Shown one piece after another: positions 1 through 7,446 of a stretch of DNA of 10,775 bases. Under the pieces are notes generated by a model. It had not been told where the DNA came from. It did not search any database and saw only the letters and a program-made list of their open reading frames with translations. Source of the DNA: Bacteroidales bacterium. GTDB lineage: Bacteria > Bacteroidota > Bacteroidia > Bacteroidales > UBA4181. Location of the stretch: positions 1-10,775 of the forward strand of contig JAIRLS010000121.1 in assembly GCA_031259205.1 (NCBI GenBank), written 5' to 3'. The translations under genes and the position numbers were made by a program. The first letter of the stretch is position 1. Each line of letters begins with the position of its first letter.

Positions 1-546
1 CGGCAAGTTCCATCGTTGCGCCAAGGTGCGGATGTCCGGATTGTAAGTAGTCCGGGAGTCATGCCAATGGGTACAAAGGAAAATAACGGCGGGCTTTCCG
101 TCTTCCGACCCGTAATAAGCCGATGCAGGATTGTCTTTCAGACTGCGGCAGTCGTCTTTGTATTTTTTTATTACGTAATCGTATGCGACGGAATAGTTGG
201 CCGAAAGGGTCGATAGCGTGTATTCGTTATAGTCTTCCTTAATCCATTCGGTATTTGCTACGTTCTTATTGTGAACGTGCATGATGATAAAAGCATCAAT
301 CTGTTCGAGTTCTTCTTGGGAGTAGAGTGTTCCGTTATACATTTTCACAGCCGTTTGCATGATGGCTTCGTTTTCTACAGCCCTGTTGATGGCCTGTGCG
401 CCGAAAGCTTCGGATACAATTTCAAACCATCCGTTTTCGGGAACAGCAAAAGAAGCTCCGGTGATGAAAAAAAGAGGGTCGTAATCTTCCGCATTCGTTT
501 GCATTGCGTGGAAAGCAACCAGGAAAATAAGTATTAAGCGTTTCAT
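1..546 (-). CDS. DUF5040-like secreted protein, possibly SGNH-hydrolase fold (partial, C-terminus beyond left edge)
   Basis: An open frame runs from an ATG at 546 to the left edge with no stop, giving 182 codons. The N-terminus is a typical Sec signal peptide: MKR, a hydrophobic stretch at residues 4-15, and likely cleavage near A19. The mature part starts with DPLFFITGASFAVPENGW (residues 23-40), followed by INRAVENEAI (53-62), a hydrophobic strand ending MHVHNKN (89-95), a D/Y-rich helix, and VIFLCTHWHDSR (116-127). From memory this matches Bacteroidales proteins labelled DUF5040. The order of a GxS motif, a later N and a third strand recalls SGNH esterases, but here the first motif is GAS rather than GDS. 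It lies 27 bases after susD on the same strand, so it is probably the fifth gene of the operon. Export to the periplasm or surface is inferred. The function is unknown; an esterase role is only a hypothesis, and the region that would carry a DxxH motif is outside the window. Confidence 0.72.
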   Translation of the reverse strand, partial: MKRLILIFLVAFHAMQTNAEDYDPLFFITGASFAVPENGWFEIVSEAFGAQAINRAVENEAIMQTAVKMYNGTLYSQEELEQIDAFIIMHVHNKNVANTEWIKEDYNEYTLSTLSANYSVAYDYVIKKYKDDCRSLKDNPASAYYGSEDGKPAVIFLCTHWHDSRTTYNPDIRTLAQRWNLP

Positions 547-573
547 GTTTATTTTTATTGGAAATTTGTTTTT

Positions 574-2277
574 TTATTTAGTATAATAATTTGCCGTTCC
601 TTCCCATCCCGGATTTTGTGTCAGAACGCCATCCTGCAAGTCGATCTGGTTTTGCGGAACAGGGAGAAAACCGCCGGTTTCCGGGCGAAAAGTAATGGAC
701 GTCGTTTCGAGCAACTCCGTGTTGTTATAGACGGGAATATCGGTCTGATTTTCAGTCAGAACATTCCAGTCGTGCCAGCGGAGGAGGTCGTAATAGCGAA
801 CTCCTTCAAAAGCGAGTTCAAATCGCCGCTCTTTTTTCAAGTTTTCTAACGACCATGCGATATCCGCCAATCCTGCGCGGTGACGTATCTGATTCAAGCC
901 GTTTCTGCCGTATTTTTCGATCGGTGCTCCTCCGGTCAATTCGGCGTGCATCAGCAGTACATCGGCAAAACGGATGAGAACGAGATCCTGGGTATTGTTG
1001 CTCATATAGTCGGTATTTACTCCCATATTATAGAGTTCATAGCTATAGTTTTGCACCATTTTTTTGTTGGTGTCTTTCCATACATTAATGGGCATGTATT
1101 TTTTCTGGTAATACATGGTTTCGTCCATCTGGCTGTTACCCCTTTTGACGTAAATCCGCATTTCCGTCCGGTCGTTTGCATCCAGGATGGAGCCTTTCTT
1201 TCTGGGGTCGTTGTCATCCCATTCGTTCCAGATAACGGGATTGACGGTACCCATCCCCCATCCTTGACCGTATGGAAATGAGTATTGAAAGGAACCAGGT
1301 TGGTTTCGCAAGCCGAAATAAAGGCAAAATTGATTGCTCTTTTGTTGAGGATGGTCGAAGTTGTAGCCTATCGTAGAATATTTGATGGCGAAAACGGTTT
1401 CTATGTTTCCGTCACCTTCCCAGCGGAGGTTGTTTCCGGCGGTGTATTCGTAATCTTGTACATAGGAATAGGGCCAGAGGTTGCGAAAGTCCTGTACCAG
1501 ATCATGACCGCTGTTTTCAATGCAGTCGGTTAGCCATTCGATCACTTGTTGCCGGGTAATTTCTCCTCCTTCACGCAGGGGCAATGTTTCTTTTTGGTAG
1601 TATCCGGTATAGAACAGGAATACGCGCGCCATCATCGCTTCTGCCGCCCATCGGTTTATTCTGCCGAGGTCGGTAACTTTGTTGATGTCTTGAAATTTCA
1701 CGGGCGCCAGTTTTTCGATCGCCGTTTTCAGGTCGGAAGCAATCAGGGCATAAGTTTCAGCCGCCGGCGCTTTGGGAATGTTTTCGTATTCGGGATTGGT
1801 AACCAAAGGCACTTCGCCGAACATGCGCGAAAGGTCGAAGTAAAAGTGCGCCCTCAGGAAACGGACTTCGCCTTCGATGGCGTTTCGTTCATCTTCTTCG
1901 TCTTTTTCCCATTTTACATTATCCAAAGCGGAGATAAGGAAATTGCTCCGGAAGACGCCGAAGTAATGCGCTCGCCAGGGATTGTCGAACATGTTTTCGC
2001 TGGATTTTTGAAACCGGTCGATGGCTTTGCACGACAAGTCGTTTTCACCGCCTCCGCCCAGCCGGTCGTCCGACATGAGTTCGGAAGTCATGAAGCTGCT
2101 TCCCAGCGGTTCGGGGCGTCCGAGTATGGAATATACGCCGATCAAGAGCTGGTCTGCTTCGTAGGCTGTTCCCGGATAATTGCCGGTATCTTTTTTCGTT
2201 TTGCTTTCCGTGTCCAGAAAATCTTCACAACTCCAGAGGATCGAAAGGGTTGCGAATAGAAATAATATCTTTTTCAT
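574..2277 (-). CDS. SusD/RagB-family outer-membrane nutrient-binding lipoprotein
   Basis: This 567-residue protein has the usual length of the SusD family. It carries a lipoprotein signal, with basic MKK, a hydrophobic core and cysteine C17 in the context LWSC. The mature end CEDFLD is acidic just after the cysteine, which in Bacteroidetes favours display on the cell surface. Family hallmarks are the N-terminal TPR-like helices (EVRFLRAHFYFDLSRMFGEVPLV, around 137-159), LIRFADVLLMHAEL (434-447), the segment ERRFELAFEGVRYYDLLRW, and the C-terminal PVPQNQ...LTQNPGW (539-558). SusD proteins form a lid on the SusC channel and hand over oligosaccharides or other ligands. The gene follows susC after 24 bases, as is normal for the pair. 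Ligand specificity cannot be read from the sequence. The start at 2277 is fixed by the signal peptide. Confidence 0.95.
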   Translation of the reverse strand: MKKILFLFATLSILWSCEDFLDTESKTKKDTGNYPGTAYEADQLLIGVYSILGRPEPLGSSFMTSELMSDDRLGGGGENDLSCKAIDRFQKSSENMFDNPWRAHYFGVFRSNFLISALDNVKWEKDEEDERNAIEGEVRFLRAHFYFDLSRMFGEVPLVTNPEYENIPKAPAAETYALIASDLKTAIEKLAPVKFQDINKVTDLGRINRWAAEAMMARVFLFYTGYYQKETLPLREGGEITRQQVIEWLTDCIENSGHDLVQDFRNLWPYSYVQDYEYTAGNNLRWEGDGNIETVFAIKYSTIGYNFDHPQQKSNQFCLYFGLRNQPGSFQYSFPYGQGWGMGTVNPVIWNEWDDNDPRKKGSILDANDRTEMRIYVKRGNSQMDETMYYQKKYMPINVWKDTNKKMVQNYSYELYNMGVNTDYMSNNTQDLVLIRFADVLLMHAELTGGAPIEKYGRNGLNQIRHRAGLADIAWSLENLKKERRFELAFEGVRYYDLLRWHDWNVLTENQTDIPVYNNTELLETTSITFRPETGGFLPVPQNQIDLQDGVLTQNPGWEGTANYYTK

Positions 2278-2301
2278 TATTCAGTATGTGTTTAATCGTT
2301 A

Positions 2302-5300
2302 TTAAAATTTAATATTACAACCTACCATGTAGGTACGTGCGCTGGGATAATATCCCAAATCAATTCCCGAAGCCCATGAGTCTCCGCCGTTGTATCCTAC
2401 TTCGGGATCCATTCCGGAGTATTTGGAGAAAGTCAGGAGATTTTGAACGGTAGCATAGAGACGAAACTGGGAAATAAAGTTTGCCCGGAAGAGCTTGTTG
2501 AGGTCATAACCGACCGTGAGGTTGGTGATGCGGAAATAATCGGCCTCTTCGATATAAAGGTCTGAAATATATCCCCAATTGATGCTGTTTCCGTTGATCG
2601 CCGGCAAACGGTTGGACGTTCCTTCGCCATGCCATCGTTCCAGTATTTCGATGGTGTAATTGTCGAAAGGCTTGTTTGTATAATTGCGGTAGGATTTGGC
2701 AATCTGGTTGCCTCCCACGCCGTATCCCGTGACGGACAAATCCCAGCCTTTGTATTCGAAGTTCAGGCTAAGGCCGTAAGTAATGTCGGGATGCGGATTG
2801 CCAATCATGGTTTTATCGCCGTCGTCGATGGTTCCGTTATTGTTTATGTCCACAAAGCGCACGTCGCCGGGTTTTGCCTGCGGCATGATCATTTCTCCGG
2901 TTTCGGGATGGACGTAAGCCTTGATTTCTTCTTCATTCTGAAAAATGCCGTTTGTCCGGTATCCTTTGAAATAGCCGATGGGGAAACCGGTTTCAGCCAG
3001 GTAGAGATAAGTTGTGTTGTGCGACAGGATATTGCTTGTACCCAAAATAGTTCCGCTTGCATTAGCGATTTTTGTGACTTCGTTTTTGTTATGGGTCAGA
3101 TTAGCGCTGATTCCGTATTTGAAATCGCCGATACGATCGTTCCACGACAGGATGGTTTCAATACCCGTGTTCCTGACGTCGCCACCGTTGATGTAAGGAT
3201 TGCCGGTTCCTACGATACCCGGTAATCCGGCCTGCACCAGCCAGTCGACAGTTTCCTTGTTGTACCAGTCGAAAGTGAATCCCAGGCGGTTTTGCAAAAA
3301 CCGGGTATCAACGCCGATGTTCAACTGCCGCGAAGTTTCCCACGTCAGTTCCGAATTGGGAACGATGTCGGGATAGGATCCGATGGTTACGTCTTTACTA
3401 TCGCCGAAATAGTACTGCGCGGCATTGCCGTTATTGCCGAAGGCGATGCTTCCCAGATAGCGGAAGGCGGGAATCGAGCAGTTGCCGTTTTCGCCCCAGC
3501 TTGCACGGAGTTTCAATTGATCAAAGACGCCTCGGGAATCTTCGAAAAAGTCTTCTTCCGTGATATTCCATCCGGCGGAAACGGAGGGGAAATATCCCCA
3601 GCGATGTCCTCTGGCAAAATTCGATGATCCGTCGGCGCGCATAGTTGCGCTCAGCATGTATTTGCCGGCATAATCGTAATTGAGCCGTCCGAAAAAGGAA
3701 AGCATTCCGCCTTCCGACCAGGGCGCTCCGGTAAGGGTTGTAGAGGAAGACGTTGTTTTGGCATTGCTCAGATAGGCGTATTCAAAGCTGTCAAATTCCG
3801 ATTGAATATTGGAGCCGTTAATGTCTTCTCCCAAGCCCCATTTTTCGATGGAGTTTCCGAGCATTGCCGAAAGTTTATGGTTTTCCCGCACGAAATCGTA
3901 TGCCAGGGTATTGTCCCAGCTCCACTGCAAACCGTTTCCCGCACCTTGGGATGTTTTGTCGTTATCGGAAAAATCAACGGAATTTAACCAATAGACGGGT
4001 ATGTATTCCCTGCTGTTCCATCCGTTATAAGCGTATCCGAATGTGGAGCGCAGCTTCAGGTTTTTCAAAGGTTGCAATACCAGGTAGAAGCTGCCCCGAG
4101 CCGAATAATTTTTGCTTTTCTGCCTTGAACGCTTAATGTCCATTTCTGCCAGAGGATTAAGAGAGGTATAATCCAATCCGGCGAAAGGAGTATGATAGTC
4201 GTTGTTCTCGTCATAGACAGGGAGCAGAGGGGTTGTTGCCAAAGCATTACGGACGTCGTTCCAGTAAAGGCTTCCGACGCCCATTCCCAATCCGCTCCGG
4301 ACGACGTAACCCATTGTGAGCGTCTGTCCGAATTGCAGCAAGGTGTAATCGTTGTATTTCAACAGATTGTGTTCGGAATTCATTCGCACGGTGTAGCGTT
4401 CGTATTTGGAATCTACTTCGGGATTTTTCAGCCCTATAACGGGATTTTGCGAAGTATAGGAAAATCCGAAAGAATAGGTAGAACGTTCTGTTCCATTGGT
4501 TATATTTAGTGCGTGGCTTTGAATGGGGGCATTGTCCAAAATCATTTCGTCAAGCCAGTTTGTACCGTTGAAAGTGCCGTTATCTACGGCGTTGAGAACT
4601 TCTCCGGGCATATTGGCATCCAGAAAATTGCGGTCGTATCCCGCTTCTTCCAGAATTTCCATGTATTGTTTTGCATTGAGCGTTTTCGCTTTCTTGGCGA
4701 TCGTTTGCCATCCGAGATAGCCGTCGTAATGGATGGCGCTTTTCCCTGTTTTTCCTTGTTTGGTGGTGATCAGTATCACGCCATTGGCGGCGCGCGCTCC
4801 ATAGATGGCAGCCGAAGCCGCGTCTTTCAAGACATCTACCGATTCAATGTCGGAAGGATTAATCATGTTGATGTCGCCATTGGGAACGCCGTCGATGATA
4901 TACAACGGATTTGAATTGTAAATAGTTCCCAGCCCGCGTATGGTTACCTTGAATCCTTCGCCGGGTTTTCCATTCATTTTAGTGATGTTTACGCCGGGTG
5001 TCTGGCTTTGTAAAGCGCCAAGCACATTTACAGTATTTAATTTTGCAATATCGTCTCCTTTTACTTGTACGGTAGCGCCTGTGATTAATTTTTTCTGTTG
5101 AACGCCGTACCCGATAGCAACCACTTCGTCGAGTAGGTTTGCCGCTTCTTTCAAAGAAACCGTTATGTCGGATTGATTTCCCGTTTTGACGGTCAGTGTT
5201 TCGTATCCCAGATAAGAAATTATCAGAGAAGCATCGCGTACTACCGATAAAGAAAAGCGTCCATTCGGGTCTGTTACCGTACCGTTAGCGGTCCCTTTTT

Positions 5301-5445
5301 CTATTACGCTTGCGCCGATAAGCGGTTCGCCTCCGGAAACAACTGTTCCGCTAATTTGCATGGTAGATTGAGAAAAAGCCCATTCACTTCCGAATATAAA
5401 TATGAAAGTGAATAAGCGCCAATTAAAGATAATGTTATTTTTCAT
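2302..5445 (-). CDS. SusC/RagA-family TonB-dependent outer-membrane transporter
   Basis: At 1047 residues this is a full-length SusC-type transporter. Domains in order: Sec signal peptide (1 to about 25, ending AFS/QS); carboxypeptidase-regulatory-like beta-sandwich (about 29-98, ISGTVVSGGEPLIGASV to the LGYE strand); TonB-box region DEVVAIGYG (106-114); plug domain with TIRGLGT (168-174), NPLYIIDGVPNG (179-190) and the family signature DIESVDVLKDAASAAIYG (199-216) followed by ANGVILITTK; then a 22-strand-type beta-barrel region ending in the aromatic residue F1047. An acidic Asn/Asp-rich loop (861-878, DVRFVDINNNGTIDDGD) is common in this family and may bind calcium. There is no STN domain before the carboxypeptidase-like domain, so direct signalling to an anti-sigma factor is not expected. 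It works with the SusD protein encoded next, importing a ligand with energy from TonB/ExbBD. The gene starts 48 bases after the upstream oxidoreductase. I see no promoter box in that gap, so co-transcription is likely. Confidence 0.96.
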   Translation of the reverse strand: MKNNIIFNWRLFTFIFIFGSEWAFSQSTMQISGTVVSGGEPLIGASVIEKGTANGTVTDPNGRFSLSVVRDASLIISYLGYETLTVKTGNQSDITVSLKEAANLLDEVVAIGYGVQQKKLITGATVQVKGDDIAKLNTVNVLGALQSQTPGVNITKMNGKPGEGFKVTIRGLGTIYNSNPLYIIDGVPNGDINMINPSDIESVDVLKDAASAAIYGARAANGVILITTKQGKTGKSAIHYDGYLGWQTIAKKAKTLNAKQYMEILEEAGYDRNFLDANMPGEVLNAVDNGTFNGTNWLDEMILDNAPIQSHALNITNGTERSTYSFGFSYTSQNPVIGLKNPEVDSKYERYTVRMNSEHNLLKYNDYTLLQFGQTLTMGYVVRSGLGMGVGSLYWNDVRNALATTPLLPVYDENNDYHTPFAGLDYTSLNPLAEMDIKRSRQKSKNYSARGSFYLVLQPLKNLKLRSTFGYAYNGWNSREYIPVYWLNSVDFSDNDKTSQGAGNGLQWSWDNTLAYDFVRENHKLSAMLGNSIEKWGLGEDINGSNIQSEFDSFEYAYLSNAKTTSSSTTLTGAPWSEGGMLSFFGRLNYDYAGKYMLSATMRADGSSNFARGHRWGYFPSVSAGWNITEEDFFEDSRGVFDQLKLRASWGENGNCSIPAFRYLGSIAFGNNGNAAQYYFGDSKDVTIGSYPDIVPNSELTWETSRQLNIGVDTRFLQNRLGFTFDWYNKETVDWLVQAGLPGIVGTGNPYINGGDVRNTGIETILSWNDRIGDFKYGISANLTHNKNEVTKIANASGTILGTSNILSHNTTYLYLAETGFPIGYFKGYRTNGIFQNEEEIKAYVHPETGEMIMPQAKPGDVRFVDINNNGTIDDGDKTMIGNPHPDITYGLSLNFEYKGWDLSVTGYGVGGNQIAKSYRNYTNKPFDNYTIEILERWHGEGTSNRLPAINGNSINWGYISDLYIEEADYFRITNLTVGYDLNKLFRANFISQFRLYATVQNLLTFSKYSGMDPEVGYNGGDSWASGIDLGYYPSARTYMVGCNIKF

Positions 5446-5493
5446 GATTAAAATATTTTATTTTCGTATGTATTTAATACACAGTGTTTTTAT

Positions 5494-7425
5494 TTATGTA
5501 TTTGCATAATTGCCGTTCAAATCGCTTTTTTCAATGCACCATTCCCACTTGCAAAAGTTTTTAATTTTTCCTTGCAGCAGCAAAGGGCTTCCTCCTTCAT
5601 TGTATTGCTGGTTATTGGGCAATCCTTTTTTCCCGACGCCTTCTTTCATCAGAGTTTTCAGCTTATTGAGATAGGATTGATATACTTTACGCGGGGTGGT
5701 GTTGTATTTTTTACAGATAGAAGCCGCCATGCCGACTATTTCTCCCATCATCCCGGTGGTTCTCATCACTCGAACAGTTCCTAAGGCTACGTGGGTAACG
5801 CTGATGTTGCGTCCTGCCATGAACAGGTTGTTGATGTTGCGCGAATACAGGCAACGGTATGGTACAGCGTAGGGATAAATATACAGATGCTCGGTGGCTG
5901 CTTTAAATTCATTGCCGGGAAAGTGAACGGAATTAACAGAGTCCGGAAAATGCAAATCAATACTCCATGTGGTGGTGAAAGAAGCATCTTCGTGAAATAC
6001 ATTCTTAATAATATCGTCTTGTTTAAGAATATAATCTCCTATTAATCTGCGCGATTCTCTTTTTCCTGCAATGTAGGCAACCCATTCGAGTTTCCGGTTG
6101 TTGTATTGCTTTTTGTTTTTCCAATCGTTTTTCAAAAAGCTCCAGTTGGAGAAAATTACCAATAAACCATAGTCGCGAATACGTTCAAAATCCCGGATCT
6201 GATCTCGGTTCATTCCGGTTTCCCATGTCCATTCCCCCATTGTCACTTTTTCGCAATTGGTTTCGGAGAATACAACACCGTAGTTGAAAGCCGGAAATTC
6301 GGTTTTTCTTCCGGGTGTTTCTACGGAATACCATTGTACGGACGCTCCCATCGTCTGTTTATCTCCTTTTGCGGGCGCAATACTTTCTCCAAATTCGTCG
6401 CGTCCTTCACGTCCCATCCGGTAATCGGCTCCGGCCAGATATCCTATTGTTCCATCGCCGGTGCAGTCGGCAAAGCAACGACCGGAAAACAGGAGTTCTT
6501 CGCCGGTTTCAATGTGCTGCGCAACGACAGACTTTATTTCCTGTTCAACGGTATTTACCTTTTGAACCCGGCAGTTCAAAAACAAATGAATGTTATTTTC
6601 CGCCAGAACAAGATCTAATTTTTTTTTATCTTCATAAAATTCGCTGGGTTGAGCGTTTCCACCACGAAGCGGGCCTACTTCTTTCAGCAGGTTTCCGAGT
6701 GCGTTGTAGGGTTCGGCCTCGATTCGTCCACCCAAGTGCACCCTTACTTCGGAACTGTTGTTTCCGCCCAACAGGGGACGGTCGTTGATTAGAGCGACAC
6801 TACAGCCCAACCGTGCTGCCGATATTGCGGCACAAATTCCGGCGATGCCTCCTCCGGCCACGACCAAATCGTACGCACCGGCTTCTTTTGGAACGGAAGG
6901 AAGGTTTAAGGCTTTGTGCCTGAAATCTGCCAACGTTTCTATAGCGGAAGGTGGAATGTCGTTTTTATCTGTGGTGAAATAAAGGGCGTCGCACCGGCCG
7001 TTGAAACCGGTACAATCGTGTAAAGCAACGGTAGCTTTTCCTTTTTTAAGAAATATTTTTCCGGCTTTTTGCCATATCCATTGATTTCCTTCTGTTCCCA
7101 GACTGCCGGAAACTGTTTTTCCGTTTACGCTTAATTCAAATTTTCCCGGTCCGTTCCCTGCAAACCATGGGGCTGTCCAGTTGAATGTCCGGACATATAC
7201 GAAGTAGTTTCCGCCGGATGGAAAATATACCGTAGTAGAGGCATCTTTTACCGGCACACCCAAGCCGTGCGCCATCAAATAAGGAGAACCCATTTGATCC
7301 ATGAATTGCTGATCTACTACCCAGCCTCCTTTGTTTTCGAAACGTTCCGCTTCGATCCATACATTTTCAGCAAACAGAAAGAGGGATAAGCAGGAAAAAA
7401 AGAAAAATAACAGATATTTTTTCAT
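5494..7425 (-). CDS. Secreted FAD-dependent oxidoreductase (PF12831-like) with N-terminal carbohydrate-binding-like domain
   Basis: The protein has 643 residues. A Sec-type signal (MKKYLLFFFF..., probable cleavage after A19) is followed by a beta-sandwich of CBM6/35 or galactose-binding type (about 20-153): it opens with VWIEAERFENKGGW, continues through FPSGGNYFVYVRT, and ends GRCDALYFTTD. The FAD part begins with the Rossmann motif DLVVAGGGIAGICAA (186-200), then NDRPLLGGNNSSEVRVHLGGR (214-234), DCTGDGTIGYLAGADYRMGR (320-339), GKRESRRLIGDY (454-465) and the C-terminal FAD-contact motif NLFMAGRNIS (533-542). These motifs match the FAD_oxidored family, and the N-terminal domain fused to it is a recurring architecture. 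A 70-residue tail follows, with a C625/C630 pair in an aromatic context. The gene lies 21 bases after the other oxidoreductase and 48 before susC. The substrate and electron acceptor are unknown; the location next to SusCD suggests a carbohydrate or glycoconjugate. C12 in FFSC could be read as a lipobox, but the preceding hydrophobic stretch is short. Confidence 0.9.
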   Translation of the reverse strand: MKKYLLFFFFSCLSLFLFAENVWIEAERFENKGGWVVDQQFMDQMGSPYLMAHGLGVPVKDASTTVYFPSGGNYFVYVRTFNWTAPWFAGNGPGKFELSVNGKTVSGSLGTEGNQWIWQKAGKIFLKKGKATVALHDCTGFNGRCDALYFTTDKNDIPPSAIETLADFRHKALNLPSVPKEAGAYDLVVAGGGIAGICAAISAARLGCSVALINDRPLLGGNNSSEVRVHLGGRIEAEPYNALGNLLKEVGPLRGGNAQPSEFYEDKKKLDLVLAENNIHLFLNCRVQKVNTVEQEIKSVVAQHIETGEELLFSGRCFADCTGDGTIGYLAGADYRMGREGRDEFGESIAPAKGDKQTMGASVQWYSVETPGRKTEFPAFNYGVVFSETNCEKVTMGEWTWETGMNRDQIRDFERIRDYGLLVIFSNWSFLKNDWKNKKQYNNRKLEWVAYIAGKRESRRLIGDYILKQDDIIKNVFHEDASFTTTWSIDLHFPDSVNSVHFPGNEFKAATEHLYIYPYAVPYRCLYSRNINNLFMAGRNISVTHVALGTVRVMRTTGMMGEIVGMAASICKKYNTTPRKVYQSYLNKLKTLMKEGVGKKGLPNNQQYNEGGSPLLLQGKIKNFCKWEWCIEKSDLNGNYANT

Positions 7426-7446
7426 GATTGATACGAAATTGACTTT

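Noticed and set aside
547..573. Terminator between susD and the DUF5040-like gene
   Set aside because: The 27 bases are A/T-rich with no G/C-containing stem, so continued transcription is more likely.
1546..2259. 237-codon open frame on the plus strand, antisense to susD
   Set aside because: It lies wholly within the well-supported susD, shows no recognisable domain, and its composition is what the complement of susD gives.
2629..3225. 198-codon open frame on the plus strand, antisense to susC
   Set aside because: Shadow of susC with no recognisable motif or promoter.
5469..5481. 13-base palindrome TGTATTTAATACA in the gap before susC
   Set aside because: Short and A/T-rich, in a 48-base gap within an operon. 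There is no following T-run for a terminator and no promoter box, so it gives no support for a separate control point.
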